A stretch of DNA of 46,989 bases. Origin: Candidatus Gastranaerophilales bacterium. GTDB taxonomy: Bacteria; Cyanobacteriota; Vampirovibrionia; Gastranaerophilales; Gastranaerophilaceae. The translations under genes were made by a program, and so were the position numbers. The stretch lies in contig CALUQN010000020.1 in the NCBI GenBank assembly GCA_944322945.1, positions 1 to 46,989 of the forward strand, read 5' to 3'. The notes under the pieces were generated by a model, which worked only from the letters and a program-made list of their open reading frames with translations, was not told where the DNA came from and did not search any database. Below, one piece after another: positions 14,627-26,464 of this stretch (its first letter is position 1; every line of letters starts with the position of its first letter).

Positions 14627-17600
14627 CTAACCGGCAATCAACTGCAATTTTGAGCCGGTAACGACTTCTTTATTTTGTTGATAACGATTAGGAACAAGCG
14701 CTTTGTTCACTCTGCCGGTAAATGACGGAGCATGTGTCAGCACAAGAGTTGCATCTTTAAGTTCAATCGGCAAATCCTGATTAGGCTCATCCGGGTTATC
14801 TTTGTTTACGCGTTTGATAAAGTAGTTGTTATTAAATTCTCTGACAACATACTCATCATCACCGTTTCTTGCATCAATAAATTTTGTTCCCGGCTGTATA
14901 CCAAAATTCAAACCGACATCGTCATGGTATTCACCTAAATCTTTACCCAAACCTATTGAATCTAACGTAAGATGTGCTGGTTTGTAAGGAACATTCGGAT
15001 CACGTGTCATGCCGGTCGGATTTAACAATGTAACCGCCATTGCGCCGTCGCTGCTCTGTCTGAAAAATGCAGTAATAGGACAGTTTTTGGATTCTTCATC
15101 GCCTCTTGGATATTGAAGTTTGAGTACAATCGGAGCACCGTCATTCAGTGCGTGGTTTTCATATTTTGTTCTAATACCCATTTCTTTATCAATTCTTTGC
15201 TTGCCTTCAACAATAAATTGTTTCTTTTCAGGGCTATTAGGGTCTGCCCATTCATTATGCAGGTAGCCGCGATTTTGGAGATAAATATTTTTTGTTTTTG
15301 TTTCATAACCAGTTGAAGCGAGTTCATCACCGGCATAAAGCGTCGGGATACCTACAATTGCATTCAGATATTGCATCATACCTTCAAGTTTTGTGTATGC
15401 CGGGCCTATAATAATATCAAAGGCTCTGTTTTCATAATCTCTTCTGTCTTCTTTTGAAAGTTTAAGACCATGTTCACTTTCTGCCTGATTTAGAGCTATA
15501 TTTATCAGCCAGTGGATTTCTTTTGTACCTAAGGCGTCATTTTCAAAAGTCTTCTTGAGGTAAGAGCCTTTAGCAAGATCCTGCAAAGTCGCACCAACTA
15601 TTTCAAATATTCTTGTGTGATTTTCGTTTGTGAATGCTGGTCTGTTTTCGGCTGCCAGTGAATTCAATCCGTCAATCAAACCGCGTCTCAGCATTTCGGC
15701 TGCAGCTATGGCTTTTGGACTGTACAAACTGAAATCATACTTACTAGCATTTTCACTTACCTGTCTGATTGTTTCTTCTTTAAAATCGTGTTGATTTTCC
15801 AGCACACGGTATGCTCGTTCTCTCAAATCGGGAGCAGAGTAATCATTCAGGTTAGCATAGAACATGCGCATGTCCATTGACAAACATTGCAGAATTCTCG
15901 GCTTATCGTGGTTCCCGATAAAGTTGTAGGAAAATAACAATGATTCGTACGGCATTGCTTTTAAATAATTATTGAACATTCCGGGCTGTATAAATTTATC
16001 ATAAATTTTTCTTCCGATAACTGCAGGATTTGTGTCAATCTTGCTCTGTCCGTCTTCGGTATTTTGTCCGAATATGTCAGATATAGTTGAAAATATGTAT
16101 GAGTAATTTGCAAGTGAAGTTACACCTGTTTCTCTCAAAAATTTCATGTCAATAGATTCTTTGTTTGTCTCATTGAATTTGTCATTAGGATTTGAATATC
16201 TTTTAGAAATCCATCCGCCTGCCTGATCAAATAAGTCAGTCTCATCTGTGACTTCAGCAACCATATACGCATTCGGATTTTCTTCCAATACGCCCTGCGC
16301 AAATTTGCCCCAGAAATCTATGATTTTGTCCCAAGTGTACTCAAAATCGGTGTTGTGATCCTTCAGTGCATCAATATCAGCGATATCTTTTGTTGCGTCG
16401 ATTCTCCAGTTTAGACCGTTACCGGTTCTGTCTACAATCATTTCTGCAAGTTTAAAGCTGTTTTCATTTGTACCTTCAAGCATTTTTAACAAACCGTCTA
16501 CCAAAATCTTTTTGTCATGTTTGTTTATATTTTTTACGCCTGACTTGATTTTATTGATAATATGAACAGCTTCTTCTTCAGGTCCGCCTTCTTTTATTTT
16601 GAGTTTGTTAAGACTTACTTTCTTTAATTCATCGTAGTCATACAAAATTTCGCCCGTCTCTTCATCATATTTTACATCAGCACGGGGCTCTAAACTCTTT
16701 ATAACCGCAAATTTTACAATTTCATTTGCAAGATAAGGAAGTGCATACTTGCCGTAAGGTGTTGTGTCTCTATAAATATTCATCAGCGAACGTTTCGGAC
16801 CGAGCTGCTGGTTTACGGAGGTAAGAATATCCATTGCAAAATTGTTTATTGCTCCATCCTGCAAAAACAGCTTGTTAGTCTGCTCGTAAGTGGTTCTGTA
16901 TTTGTCCGGAATTGTGCTGTCGTGCTCCTGATAAATTTCTGAACGGGTTTTGCCTACATCATCTTCTGAGGTCGCACGCTTTGAAATATAGGGGGAAGCA
17001 AGTACACCTACAACGTCGTTTCCGAATTCAATTGATTCAAGCGGAACATCCATCATGCTGAATTCAAGCTGAGTCATAAAATTTTCACTTGACAATGGTT
17101 TGAGATTGTAATCGCCATTCAAAACATTTTCAACCATTTCCGGGGTAATTTTACGTTTGAGATTTTGTGGGAATATACCGTCATCAATGTTTTTCAATAT
17201 CTGATTGTAAACTTCACCCGGGTTTGAAGCATCAGGAGTTTTTAAATGCTGCGCAACCTGAAGATTCATAATTTGACTGGTTTGTTTTGTCCAGAACTTT
17301 GCTGCCGAAAGAATATAGTCTTGAACTTCACTGTTTTTTCTTTCAATATGTCTGAAAAATGCTCTTCTTGCTTCATCAGTTTCCAGGTTAAAAGCCTCTT
17401 CCGTATCAGCATTTGAAGAAATAAAGTTCAATTTTGCGATATCAGGGTTGGCGTCCCAAGTCTTAAAGCCGCCTTCAAACTTTTCATCTATATACAGATT
17501 GCCGAGTTTAGTCAGAAATCTTGTACCAAGATATGAATCCATCATTATTTGCTTATCTTTAGGCTGTGAACTGTTGTATTCATTCAATCTGTCTATATTT

Positions 17601-18856
17601 TTCTCGTAAACCTTAGGGTCAAATACCATGAATGGATACGGAACAACAGTATCGTTATGGTTGTTTATTTCAAGCGGGTTATCAGTGTTTGGCTTAATAT
17701 ATGTTGTGATTAGTTTTGTAGTATCTTTCTTCTCTCTTTCCGCAACAAGTCTTGTATCAAAAATCTGCACATAAGTTGGTTTTCTTTTATCGTAATTCGG
17801 ATTAGCAATTTTTTCGATATTGCCATTCATTTTTTGTTTATATGCAATCGGGCTGTTTACGATTTTGTGTGAGATAAAACTGTGATTTTTCCCGAAAACA
17901 CCTGCCGTCAAGTGTCCGCTTTTTAGTCCGCCGGCAGTAATCCAGTCATTTGCGTACGATTCATCTTCCCATTTTAAAAGATGCTGGAAGTGCACACCCA
18001 GCAAACCTTCATTTACAAAAGCAGCGTCTGTGATAAACTGCTTGTCTTTTGCAAACATTTTTTTAACAAATTTTCTGTAATGGCTGATATTTCCCAAATT
18101 CGGTGAAATCTGATAGCAGTTTTCGCTCCAATAACCGTGCCCGCCCATTGTTGCCGACATAAACCAAGGCAGTGTAATCAGATAATCGTAATTATCAAAA
18201 TCACCTTCATCAAGCCCTTTTACAACCCCGGCAATAGTTCCGCCCATTACTGTTGTAATGTTTGGAATTGTATTTTTTGCACGGTTTTTAATTTCTGTAT
18301 TTTCTTTAATCTGACCGTTTCTGTCAAAGTAGACACCAGGTTTGTAAGTATCTGTTGCAAATAATTTTGCGGAACCGCCGCGGAAGTTGTTTGTGCCGTT
18401 TTGGTTTAATATGTTATAGACAGCTTCCGGCTTATCTTTTGTTCTTTCGTCGATAATTATGCCGGAATCAACCTTGTATACAACATTATTCGGGTCATTT
18501 TTGTTAATACCTTTGTAGTGATACGCAATCGGTTTTGACATATCAGTAATGCCAAAGTCTGCGGCTAAGTTTACTTTGTTAACTTTATTCGGCTCTAACT
18601 TTTTCCCGTTAGGATTTTTTGCTTCAGGATTGTTTTTATCAAAATATCCAAGACTGCTGCCATCACCTACGTAATAGTTTTTGGCATCATCCGTGAATGC
18701 TTCGTACATTTCAAGATAACAATCGTACTTGTTGCTGTCAAACGGATAATAAAATTCATAAATCTTATAGCCCTTTTCATCTTTTGCTGGGGTATAACCT
18801 TTGAATGCCACACTCTTATTTTGATTTAGCCCAATATTGTTTAAATTAACTTTCAC
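14627..18856 (-). CDS. Giant GH13 (alpha-amylase superfamily)-like protein
   Basis: 1409 residues from the GTG at 18856, chosen because AAGGAG lies 6 nt upstream; an ATG 24 bp earlier has no ribosome site. Alpha-amylase family regions appear in order: WRIDATKD with nucleophile Asp820, MVAEVTDE with acid Glu868, FIGNHDKPR with Asp984, then IPTLYAGDELA near 1178. Region I is not clear. The first 600 residues match nothing I recognise. There is no signal peptide, so it is probably cytoplasmic and could act on stored glucan. It begins MKVNLNNIG and has VAFKGY near residue 20. It is two to three times the usual GH13 length. It stands alone, divergent from ahcY. Confidence 0.7.
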   Translation of the reverse strand: MKVNLNNIGLNQNKSVAFKGYTPAKDEKGYKIYEFYYPFDSNKYDCYLEMYEAFTDDAKNYYVGDGSSLGYFDKNNPEAKNPNGKKLEPNKVNKVNLAADFGITDMSKPIAYHYKGINKNDPNNVVYKVDSGIIIDERTKDKPEAVYNILNQNGTNNFRGGSAKLFATDTYKPGVYFDRNGQIKENTEIKNRAKNTIPNITTVMGGTIAGVVKGLDEGDFDNYDYLITLPWFMSATMGGHGYWSENCYQISPNLGNISHYRKFVKKMFAKDKQFITDAAFVNEGLLGVHFQHLLKWEDESYANDWITAGGLKSGHLTAGVFGKNHSFISHKIVNSPIAYKQKMNGNIEKIANPNYDKRKPTYVQIFDTRLVAEREKKDTTKLITTYIKPNTDNPLEINNHNDTVVPYPFMVFDPKVYEKNIDRLNEYNSSQPKDKQIMMDSYLGTRFLTKLGNLYIDEKFEGGFKTWDANPDIAKLNFISSNADTEEAFNLETDEARRAFFRHIERKNSEVQDYILSAAKFWTKQTSQIMNLQVAQHLKTPDASNPGEVYNQILKNIDDGIFPQNLKRKITPEMVENVLNGDYNLKPLSSENFMTQLEFSMMDVPLESIEFGNDVVGVLASPYISKRATSEDDVGKTRSEIYQEHDSTIPDKYRTTYEQTNKLFLQDGAINNFAMDILTSVNQQLGPKRSLMNIYRDTTPYGKYALPYLANEIVKFAVIKSLEPRADVKYDEETGEILYDYDELKKVSLNKLKIKEGGPEEEAVHIINKIKSGVKNINKHDKKILVDGLLKMLEGTNENSFKLAEMIVDRTGNGLNWRIDATKDIADIDALKDHNTDFEYTWDKIIDFWGKFAQGVLEENPNAYMVAEVTDETDLFDQAGGWISKRYSNPNDKFNETNKESIDMKFLRETGVTSLANYSYIFSTISDIFGQNTEDGQSKIDTNPAVIGRKIYDKFIQPGMFNNYLKAMPYESLLFSYNFIGNHDKPRILQCLSMDMRMFYANLNDYSAPDLRERAYRVLENQHDFKEETIRQVSENASKYDFSLYSPKAIAAAEMLRRGLIDGLNSLAAENRPAFTNENHTRIFEIVGATLQDLAKGSYLKKTFENDALGTKEIHWLINIALNQAESEHGLKLSKEDRRDYENRAFDIIIGPAYTKLEGMMQYLNAIVGIPTLYAGDELASTGYETKTKNIYLQNRGYLHNEWADPNSPEKKQFIVEGKQRIDKEMGIRTKYENHALNDGAPIVLKLQYPRGDEESKNCPITAFFRQSSDGAMAVTLLNPTGMTRDPNVPYKPAHLTLDSIGLGKDLGEYHDDVGLNFGIQPGTKFIDARNGDDEYVVREFNNNYFIKRVNKDNPDEPNQDLPIELKDATLVLTHAPSFTGRVNKALVPNRYQQNKEVVTGSKLQLIAG

Positions 18857-18961
18857 ACGAGACTCCTTACATACGTACATGCCATATAAGTTTCCTGAAT
18901 ATTCTTTTTTGCCAAAAACGACTTATACTTTTAACAAATTTTAACATAAAAATACTTTTTT

Positions 18962-18989
18962 TTTACATAGTAAAAATTTGTTTTATAAT
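18962..18989 (+). promoter_or_regulatory. Promoter of ahcY
   Basis: TTTACA (18962-18967), 16-bp spacer, perfect TATAAT (18984-18989). The leader to ahcY is about 60 nt and has GGAG seven bases before the ATG. The same 200-bp AT-rich gap must hold the minus-strand promoter of the GH13-like gene, for which TTTATG-17-TATAAG is a weak candidate. Confidence 0.65.
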
Positions 18990-19058
18990 ATTGATTGTAC
19001 TAAATACATTTAATAACAAAAATAACAAAATGTATAATAAAAAAGCAGGAGAAAATGA

Positions 19059-20327
<1,269 letters not shown>

Positions 20328-20346
20328 TCAGACAAATTTGTAACTG

Positions 20347-20382
20347 AAAAAGAGTGCCCGCTTTTTTCGGGCACTCTTTTTT
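20347..20382 (+). terminator. Terminator of ahcY
   Basis: AAAAAGAGTGCCCG (20347-20360) and CGGGCACTCTTTTT (from 20368) pair perfectly over 14 bp with a 7-nt loop, ending in a T-run. It lies 20 bp after the stop codon. Confidence 0.92.
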
Positions 20383-20452
20383 ATGTAGTTTTATTGCTTG
20401 AATGTTGAGACAATGAGTTGATTTTATAAAGTATTCATAATAGGCTTAAATT

Positions 20453-21085
20453 ATGGGAAGAATTATCGGAATATCAGATATACACGGCGAATATGAAAAG
20501 CTATGCAGAGTTTTAGAAAAAATTGCCCCTAAAAAAGATGATACAATTGTTTTTATGGGGGATTACATTGACAGAGGCAAAAAATCCAGAGAGGTTGTCG
20601 ATAAAATTATTGACATGAAAAACGCCTGCAATTGTGTATACCTCACAGGTTCGCACGAATATGCAATGCTTCATGCAAAAAGTGATGAATATTATAATTA
20701 CCTGTTCTGGAATTATGGAGGTGATGCTACGGCTGAAAGTTACGGCGGGTTTGATAATATTATGAAAGTCCACGGTAATTTTTTCAATAGCCTGAAATTT
20801 TATCATATTATAGGAAAATATCTTTTTATCCACGCAGGTGTAAGAATTGGTGTTCCGTTAGAAGAGCAGTCCGAAGAGGATATGGTTTATATAAGAAGTG
20901 CATTTTACACTAAACGTCATCACTTGCCGTATAAAATAATTTTCGGGCACACGGAATTTGACTCTCCTCAGGTGCAGGAAGATAAAATCTGCATAGACAC
21001 CGGCTGCGGCAAGTACAAAAATGCCCCACTGACAGCTATTGTAATTGATAAAAATGGCAACGAATCTTTTGTTGCTTCTAATTAA
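20453..21085 (+). CDS. PPP-type metallophosphoesterase with an altered GNHE motif
   Basis: 210 residues of the calcineurin-like phosphatase fold, closest in layout to bacterial serine/threonine phosphatases and ApaH-like enzymes. Motifs in order: SDIHG (Asp9, His11), GDYIDRG (Asp37, Asp40), then LTGSHEY where GNHE is expected (Ser67-His68-Glu69), FIHAG (His127) and IIFGHT (His166). The Asn of GNHE normally binds metal and is replaced by Ser. The remaining ligands are intact. Substrate cannot be told. Upstream, TTGATT (20418-20423) and TAGGCT (20441-20446) with a 17-bp spacer would give a nearly leaderless transcript. The AGG within that -10 could instead act as a weak ribosome site. Confidence 0.82.
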   Translation: MGRIIGISDIHGEYEKLCRVLEKIAPKKDDTIVFMGDYIDRGKKSREVVDKIIDMKNACNCVYLTGSHEYAMLHAKSDEYYNYLFWNYGGDATAESYGGFDNIMKVHGNFFNSLKFYHIIGKYLFIHAGVRIGVPLEEQSEEDMVYIRSAFYTKRHHLPYKIIFGHTEFDSPQVQEDKICIDTGCGKYKNAPLTAIVIDKNGNESFVASN

Positions 21086-21218
21086 TTTTTGGTCACACCC
21101 AAGATGACACAGCGTACTGCACAGTATTCTCACCAGACAATAGCTATTGTATTACAGCTATTAACATAAATAAACCGAAGCTGCGGTAACTGCAGGTTAA
21201 ATACGCAAAAAACAGCTT

Positions 21219-21905
21219 TTACCAATTTGTTCTTGTTAATACCTGTCTGGCATCCATATTATACATCTTGTCTTTGTACCAGACACCCTGAAATTTTCCA
21301 TCGGGTTCATACATGTACTGAATGTCTTTTGATACAAAATAAATTGCACTAATCATTTTACCGTTAGATGTGTATTGTTTTGACCAGTAGGGGTAATCCG
21401 GATAGTTACCTTCCATTACGTCAACAAATCTGAGTCTGCCTAAGGCATCATAATAGAAAGCATTCTTCATTCTGTCTTTGTATTGAAGGGCGTATATGAC
21501 AAGAATATCACTTTTGTAGAAAAAAGCACAAAGCTTCGCATAACCGGTCTCTAACACACCGTTGGAGGCAAGACGGTAATGTTCCTTGTGATTTTTATCT
21601 TTTAAAAATTCGCTGTACTGTTTGCGAAATTCTTTTCTTTTATATTTAAAAATTTCATCATCAGAAAAAATTATGTTTTTATAATTCTCGACAATTTCTT
21701 CACGCTTTACCATTGAAATATCAAACCAATCAAAAGTAATTTCAGCTTCCAAAATTGCAGATTGAGAAGGCTGTTCTGACAGCTCTTGTGTTGTTTTTTC
21801 CTGCGCGTCAGTAAAGGCATTTTGAGCCTGTATACTCATATCTTCCGGGTATGCCGCCGACACAAAAATCAGTAAACTGACTAACAATATAAATATTTTT
21901 TTCAT
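21219..21905 (-). CDS. Hypothetical secreted protein
   Basis: 228 residues from the ATG at 21905, chosen because AAAGGA lies about 10 nt upstream and the product then starts with a clean signal peptide, MKKIFILLVSLLIFVSAAYPED, with likely cleavage near residue 18-20. The mature part is charged in its first half (KREEIVENYKNI and FKYKRKEFRKQYSEF). The second half has short Tyr-rich, beta-like units (YYDALGRLRFVD, YMYEPDGKFQGVWYKD) that resemble YD-type repeats. I do not recognise the family. Probably periplasmic. TATAAT lies upstream on the minus strand, and the gene diverges from the pilin-like gene. Confidence 0.7.
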   Translation of the reverse strand: MKKIFILLVSLLIFVSAAYPEDMSIQAQNAFTDAQEKTTQELSEQPSQSAILEAEITFDWFDISMVKREEIVENYKNIIFSDDEIFKYKRKEFRKQYSEFLKDKNHKEHYRLASNGVLETGYAKLCAFFYKSDILVIYALQYKDRMKNAFYYDALGRLRFVDVMEGNYPDYPYWSKQYTSNGKMISAIYFVSKDIQYMYEPDGKFQGVWYKDKMYNMDARQVLTRTNW

Positions 21906-22047
21906 AGATTTCCAGTCCTTTTTATTAATCATATTATAAAAGTTAACATATTTGTAAGATTTATTGTTGTATGTTAATATTTTTTTATATTACATTAATT
22001 ATTTGCATATTTTTTAATTATGCTTTTATAAAAAATTCAGGGGAGCT

Positions 22048-22809
22048 ATGTATAAAAAATCTAAATTTTCAAAGGCTTTTACACTTGCAGAAGTTTTAAT
22101 CACTCTGGGTGTTATCGGAGTTGTCTCAGCTCTTACACTGCCGATACTGGTGAATCACCACCGGAATTCTGTGGCACTTGCAGGGCTGAAAGTTGCTTAT
22201 GCCAAAATAAACGATGGTTTTCTCTTTATGCGTTCTGATGAAAATGTTGATGATTTAAGAAATTTACCTGTTTTTCGCGAAATGGATTCTGAAAATTTTC
22301 AGGATGAAGAGGTGCAAAGTTCACTGGATTTGCAGATGCGAAAATATTTTAATATTGTAAAATCCTACAAAGCCGGAGAAAGCTGCGCAGATTGTCCGGT
22401 TTATGTGCAAATGAACGGAGAATTGTCAGCCGGAGGTCAGTACGATTACGCGTGGCGAGGATTTTCTACTGACGGCATGATTTATTTTATGCACTTGAGC
22501 GGCCCGCAAACAGCAGAAAATACAGGAAAAATTCAGTCAATCGTAGCATATTTTTTTGTTGATATTAACGGCACTAAACTGCCTAATAAATGGGGCAAAG
22601 ACATGTTTCAATTTGCTCTGGCACAAAACGGTTTGCTTTATTCAGCCTGGGGAAAAGAACTTTCAGAAGCTATGCCTCAGTCTCAAACTTATTGGGGCTC
22701 AAATTCTTCCGGCTGCGGTTCACCTGCAAATAAAGATGTGAGTACCTCTACGGGGTACGCTTGTACTGCAAGAATCATTGAAAACAGCTGGAAAATTGAT
22801 TACGATTAA
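22048..22809 (+). CDS. Type IV pilin-like (prepilin) protein
   Basis: 253 residues with a class III prepilin leader: a basic start (MYKKSKFSK), predicted cleavage at Ala-Phe, then FTLAEVLITLGVIGVVSALTLP with Glu at +5. The -1 residue is Ala instead of the usual Gly, which I recall as common in this lineage. The globular part is Cys-containing (CADCPVY and a C-terminal Cys pair) and hydrophilic. It is larger than a major pilin, so it may be a minor pilin or a type II secretion pseudopilin. It stands alone between a secreted unknown and rpoB. GGGGAG is the ribosome site. Confidence 0.85.
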   Translation: MYKKSKFSKAFTLAEVLITLGVIGVVSALTLPILVNHHRNSVALAGLKVAYAKINDGFLFMRSDENVDDLRNLPVFREMDSENFQDEEVQSSLDLQMRKYFNIVKSYKAGESCADCPVYVQMNGELSAGGQYDYAWRGFSTDGMIYFMHLSGPQTAENTGKIQSIVAYFFVDINGTKLPNKWGKDMFQFALAQNGLLYSAWGKELSEAMPQSQTYWGSNSSGCGSPANKDVSTSTGYACTARIIENSWKIDYD

Positions 22810-22869
22810 TCTGACACCAAAACCAAAAACTCTTTTGTATCAAAACTTTCCGGTATATTAAGTGTCTCT

Positions 22870-22885
22870 GTTACAATTTTGTAAC
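22870..22885. promoter_or_regulatory. Perfect palindrome upstream of the rpoB promoter
   Basis: GTTACAA-TT-TTGTAAC, a perfect 7-bp dyad with a 2-bp centre, lies 28 bp before the -35 of rpoB. It has no T-tail on either side that would make it a clean terminator. It could be an operator or the remains of a terminator for the pilin-like gene. Apart from the promoter, I see nothing else in the 22810-23135 gap. Confidence 0.4.
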
Positions 22886-22913
22886 ATTTTTCAGATATAA
22901 ATTTTATATTTTC

Positions 22914-22941
22914 TTGACTCTAAATATTGATGTAATATGAT
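22914..22941 (+). promoter_or_regulatory. Promoter of the rpoB-rpoC1-rpoC2 operon
   Basis: TTGACT (22914-22919), 16-bp spacer, TATGAT (22936-22941), both close to consensus. The leader would be about 190 nt before rpoB, which is long and may carry regulation. The ribosome site GAGG lies at 23125-23128. Confidence 0.6.
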
Positions 22942-23135
22942 AAAGTAACATGCAATAGTACTGTCTTGTATTCTGTGTGTAATAACGGAAACTTTGACTG
23001 CTAAAGCATTTGAGACAAATACAAAAGCTTTTTTTATATATTTGTTTGCACGATTAGTGCAAAAGGTTAACAGCCTCAAGTTAGATTTACAAATTTTTTA
23101 ATAGTACGTACACCATTTATAGACGAGGTGAATTG

Positions 23136-26100
23136 ATGTCTAAGACAAAATATGCTGAAAGAGTAACACCAATGGGTATCCCGCATACTCGTTTGGATGA
23201 TTTACCGGACCTTATTGAAGTGCAGAAAAAATCTTTTGAATGGTTTTTGAAAGAAGGTTTGAAAGAAGAATTGCTTTCATTCTCTCCTATCAAAGATTAT
23301 ACAGGGAGATTGGAATTGCACTTTTTACCTAATTATACTTTTGATAATGCAAAGTATACAATTGAAGAAGCAAGAATTCATGACGCAACTTATGCAAAAC
23401 AATTGCGCGTTATGATTAGATTAGTCAACCGTGACAGCGGTGAAATTAAAGAACAGGAAGTTTACATCGGTGATATTCCTACAATGACTGATAAAGGTAC
23501 ATTCATTGTAAACGGTGCAGAACGTGTAATCGTTTCCCAAATCGTTCGTTCTCCTGGTGTTTACTTCAAGCGCGAAGTTTCCCCTGCAGGAAAACGTTTG
23601 TACAATGCAACAATGATTCCAAACCGCGGTGCCTGGTTGAAAATTGAAACTGATGCAAACGATTTAATCTACGTTAAAATAGATAAAAACAGAAAAATTC
23701 TGGCAACAACTTTGTTGAAAGCTATGGGTATTACTGTTTCAGAAATGGAATCTCTGTTTACACACTTTGAATTCTTAAAGAAAACTCTGGACAAAGATAC
23801 CGCAGAAACAACAGATGATGCTTTGATTGAAGTTTATAAAAAATTAAGACCTGGTGACCCGGCTTCTCCTCAAGGCGGCCGTTCAATTTTGGAAGCCCGT
23901 TTCTTTGATGAAAAGAAATATGATATCGGTCGTGTAGGTCGTTATAAATTAAATAAAAAATTAAATCTGAACATTCCGAAAAACCAAAGAACTTTGACTG
24001 TTCAAGATATCGTAGCTTCAATTGAATACCTTATCAATTTAACATACGACGAAGGAACTGTTGATGATATCGACCACTTAGGTAACAGAAGAATCCGTTC
24101 AGTCGGTGAACTTCTTCAAAACCAATTCAGAGTAGGTCTTTCAAGAATCGAAAGAATTGTTAAAGAAAGAATGACCCTTCAGGATTCTGAAACATTAACT
24201 CCGTTGAACCTTTTAAATACAAAACCTCTTGTAGCTTCATTAAAAGAATTCTTCGGAAGTTCACAATTATCACAATTTATGGACCAAACCAACCCTCTTG
24301 CTGAATTAACTCACAAAAGACGTATTTCAGCATTAGGACCTGGCGGTTTGATGAGAGAAAGAGCCGGATTTGCAGTTCGTGACATCCACCCTTCACACTA
24401 CGGACGTATTTGCCCTGTAGAAACTCCGGAAGGTCCGAACGCAGGTTTGATTGGTTCACTTGCAACTCACGCTAAAGTTAACGACTACGGATTTGTAGAA
24501 TCACCGTTCTTTGTAGTAAAAGACGGTGTAGTAACTGATGAAGTTCACTACATGACAGCTGACGAAGATGAAAACTTCCGCTGTGCTCCGGCAGACGTTA
24601 AATTAAATAAAGACGGTACATTCAAAGATGCACAGGTTCCTGTCAGATACCGTTCTGAATTTACAATGTGCGAATCTTCTAAAGTTGACTATGTCGGTGT
24701 TTGTCCGATACAGATTATTTCAGTTGCAACTTCAATGATTCCGTTCATTGAACACGACGACGCTAACCGTGCATTGATGGGTTCTAACATGCAACGTCAG
24801 GCAGTACCGCTTTTCATTACAGAAAGACCTGTTGTAGGTACCGGTTTAGAGGCTAGAGCAGCAAAAGACTCAGGTATGGTTATTGTATCTGATGTTGACG
24901 GTACTGTTGAAAGAGTTGTCGGTGAAGAAATTATCATCCGCGACATCAACAACCAGCCTCACGTATATCAGTTAATGAAATACGTAAGATCCAACCAGGA
25001 TACTTGTATTAACCAGAGACCGCTTGTTCACGAAGGTGACAAGGTTAAGGCGGGCGATGTAATCGCTGACGGTGCTTCTACCTGCGGCGGCGAACTTTCA
25101 TTAGGTAAAAACGTAATCGTTGCTTATATGCCTTGGGAAGGGTATAACTTCGAAGATGCTATCCTTCTTTCAGAAAGATGCGTTCACGATGATATATTCA
25201 CATCAATCCACATTGAAAAATTGGAAATTGATGCAAGACAAACAAAACTCGGACCGGAAGAAATTACCCGTGAAATTCCTAACGTTTCAGAAGATGCTTT
25301 GAGACATTTGGATGAACGCGGTATTGTTCGTATCGGTGCAAGAGTTTATGCTGATGATATTCTCGTTGGTAAAGTAACACCTAAAGGTGAATCAGAACAT
25401 CCGCCTGAAGAAAAATTGTTAAGAGCAATCTTTGCTGAAAAAGCAAGAGATGTTAAAGATAATTCACTTAGAGTTCCACACGGAGAAGGCGGAAGAGTAC
25501 TCGACGTAAAAGTATTTGACCGTGAAAAAGGTGATGAACTTCCTCCGGGAGCAAATACTGTTATCAGAGTTTACATCGCTCAAAAACGTAAAGTTTCTGT
25601 CGGTGATAAACTTTCAGGACGTCACGGTAACAAAGGTATTGTATCAAGAATTCTTGCAAAAGAAGATATGCCGTTTATGCCGGATGGTACCCCTGTTGAT
25701 ATCGTATTGAACCCTCTTGGTGTTCCGTCACGTATGAACGTTGGTCAAACTTATGAACTTCTTCTTGGTTTGGCAGCATATCTTACAGGAAACTACTACG
25801 AGGCTCCTTCATTTGATGAAATGTTCGGGGATGCTCAATCTGAAATCGCAACCAAAGCAGAACTTTTGAAAGGTATTAAAGAATCAGGCTGCGATTGGGT
25901 AACAGAAGACGGTAAAGTAAGATTGATTGACGGTAGAACAGGTGAACCGTTTGATGAACCTGTTGCAGTCGGTCTTTCATATATCCTGAAACTCGTTCAC
26001 CTTGTAGATGACAAAATCCACGCACGTTCAACAGGACCATACTCATTAGTAACACAACAACCGTTAGGCGGTAAGGCTCAATTCGGCGGACAAAGATTCG

Positions 26101-26453
26101 GTGAAATGGAAGTTTGGGCATTGGAAGCTTACGGTGCAGCTTATACATTACAAGAAATGTTGACTATCAAATCAGATGATGTTAACGGAAGAAACAGAGC
26201 ATACGAATCAATCGTTAAGGGTGATAATATCCCGAGACCTGGTATACCTGAATCATTCAAAGTACTTGTAAGAGAATTGCAAAGTATCGGTTTGGATATT
26301 ACCTGTGTTAAAAAAGACGGTTCTGAAGTTGATCTGGTATCCGATATGGATGACTTGAGAAAATCAGCTCCGAAAAGAACATTATCAGATATTGATTCAG
26401 AGTTGTTGAATATCAACTTCTTTGAAACACCAACAACATTTGGAGATTTATAA
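23136..26453 (+). CDS. rpoB: DNA-directed RNA polymerase subunit beta
   Basis: 1105 residues. The ATG at 23136 is preferred over the in-frame TTG just before it because GAGG lies 7 nt upstream. It contains the rifampicin-pocket region ([27 protein letters not shown]), the [15 protein letters not shown] segment, [12 protein letters not shown], the [13 protein letters not shown] lysine region and the C-terminal [24 protein letters not shown] box. Length matches cyanobacterial-type beta subunits. It heads the rpoB-C1-C2 operon, with no rplJ-rplL directly upstream as in many other bacteria; a pilin-like gene is there instead. Confidence 0.98.
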   Translation: MSKTKYAERVTPMGIPHTRLDDLPDLIEVQKKSFEWFLKEGLKEELLSFSPIKDYTGRLELHFLPNYTFDNAKYTIEEARIHDATYAKQLRVMIRLVNRDSGEIKEQEVYIGDIPTMTDKGTFIVNGAERVIVSQIVRSPGVYFKREVSPAGKRLYNATMIPNRGAWLKIETDANDLIYVKIDKNRKILATTLLKAMGITVSEMESLFTHFEFLKKTLDKDTAETTDDALIEVYKKLRPGDPASPQGGRSILEARFFDEKKYDIGRVGRYKLNKKLNLNIPKNQRTLTVQDIVASIEYLINLTYDEGTVDDIDHLGNRRIRSVGELLQNQFRVGLSRIERIVKERMTLQDSETLTPLNLLNTKPLVASLKEFFGSSQLSQFMDQTNPLAELTHKRRISALGPGGLMRERAGFAVRDIHPSHYGRICPVETPEGPNAGLIGSLATHAKVNDYGFVESPFFVVKDGVVTDEVHYMTADEDENFRCAPADVKLNKDGTFKDAQVPVRYRSEFTMCESSKVDYVGVCPIQIISVATSMIPFIEHDDANRALMGSNMQRQAVPLFITERPVVGTGLEARAAKDSGMVIVSDVDGTVERVVGEEIIIRDINNQPHVYQLMKYVRSNQDTCINQRPLVHEGDKVKAGDVIADGASTCGGELSLGKNVIVAYMPWEGYNFEDAILLSERCVHDDIFTSIHIEKLEIDARQTKLGPEEITREIPNVSEDALRHLDERGIVRIGARVYADDILVGKVTPKGESEHPPEEKLLRAIFAEKARDVKDNSLRVPHGEGGRVLDVKVFDREKGDELPPGANTVIRVYIAQKRKVSVGDKLSGRHGNKGIVSRILAKEDMPFMPDGTPVDIVLNPLGVPSRMNVGQTYELLLGLAAYLTGNYYEAPSFDEMFGDAQSEIATKAELLKGIKESGCDWVTEDGKVRLIDGRTGEPFDEPVAVGLSYILKLVHLVDDKIHARSTGPYSLVTQQPLGGKAQFGGQRFGEMEVWALEAYGAAYTLQEMLTIKSDDVNGRNRAYESIVKGDNIPRPGIPESFKVLVRELQSIGLDITCVKKDGSEVDLVSDMDDLRKSAPKRTLSDIDSELLNINFFETPTTFGDL

Positions 26454-26464
26454 ACAGATTAACA

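Noticed and set aside
21086-21218. Possible terminator or small RNA between the phosphatase and the secreted protein
   Set aside because: Short inverted bits such as CAATAGCTATTG occur, but there is no stable stem with a T-run on either strand.
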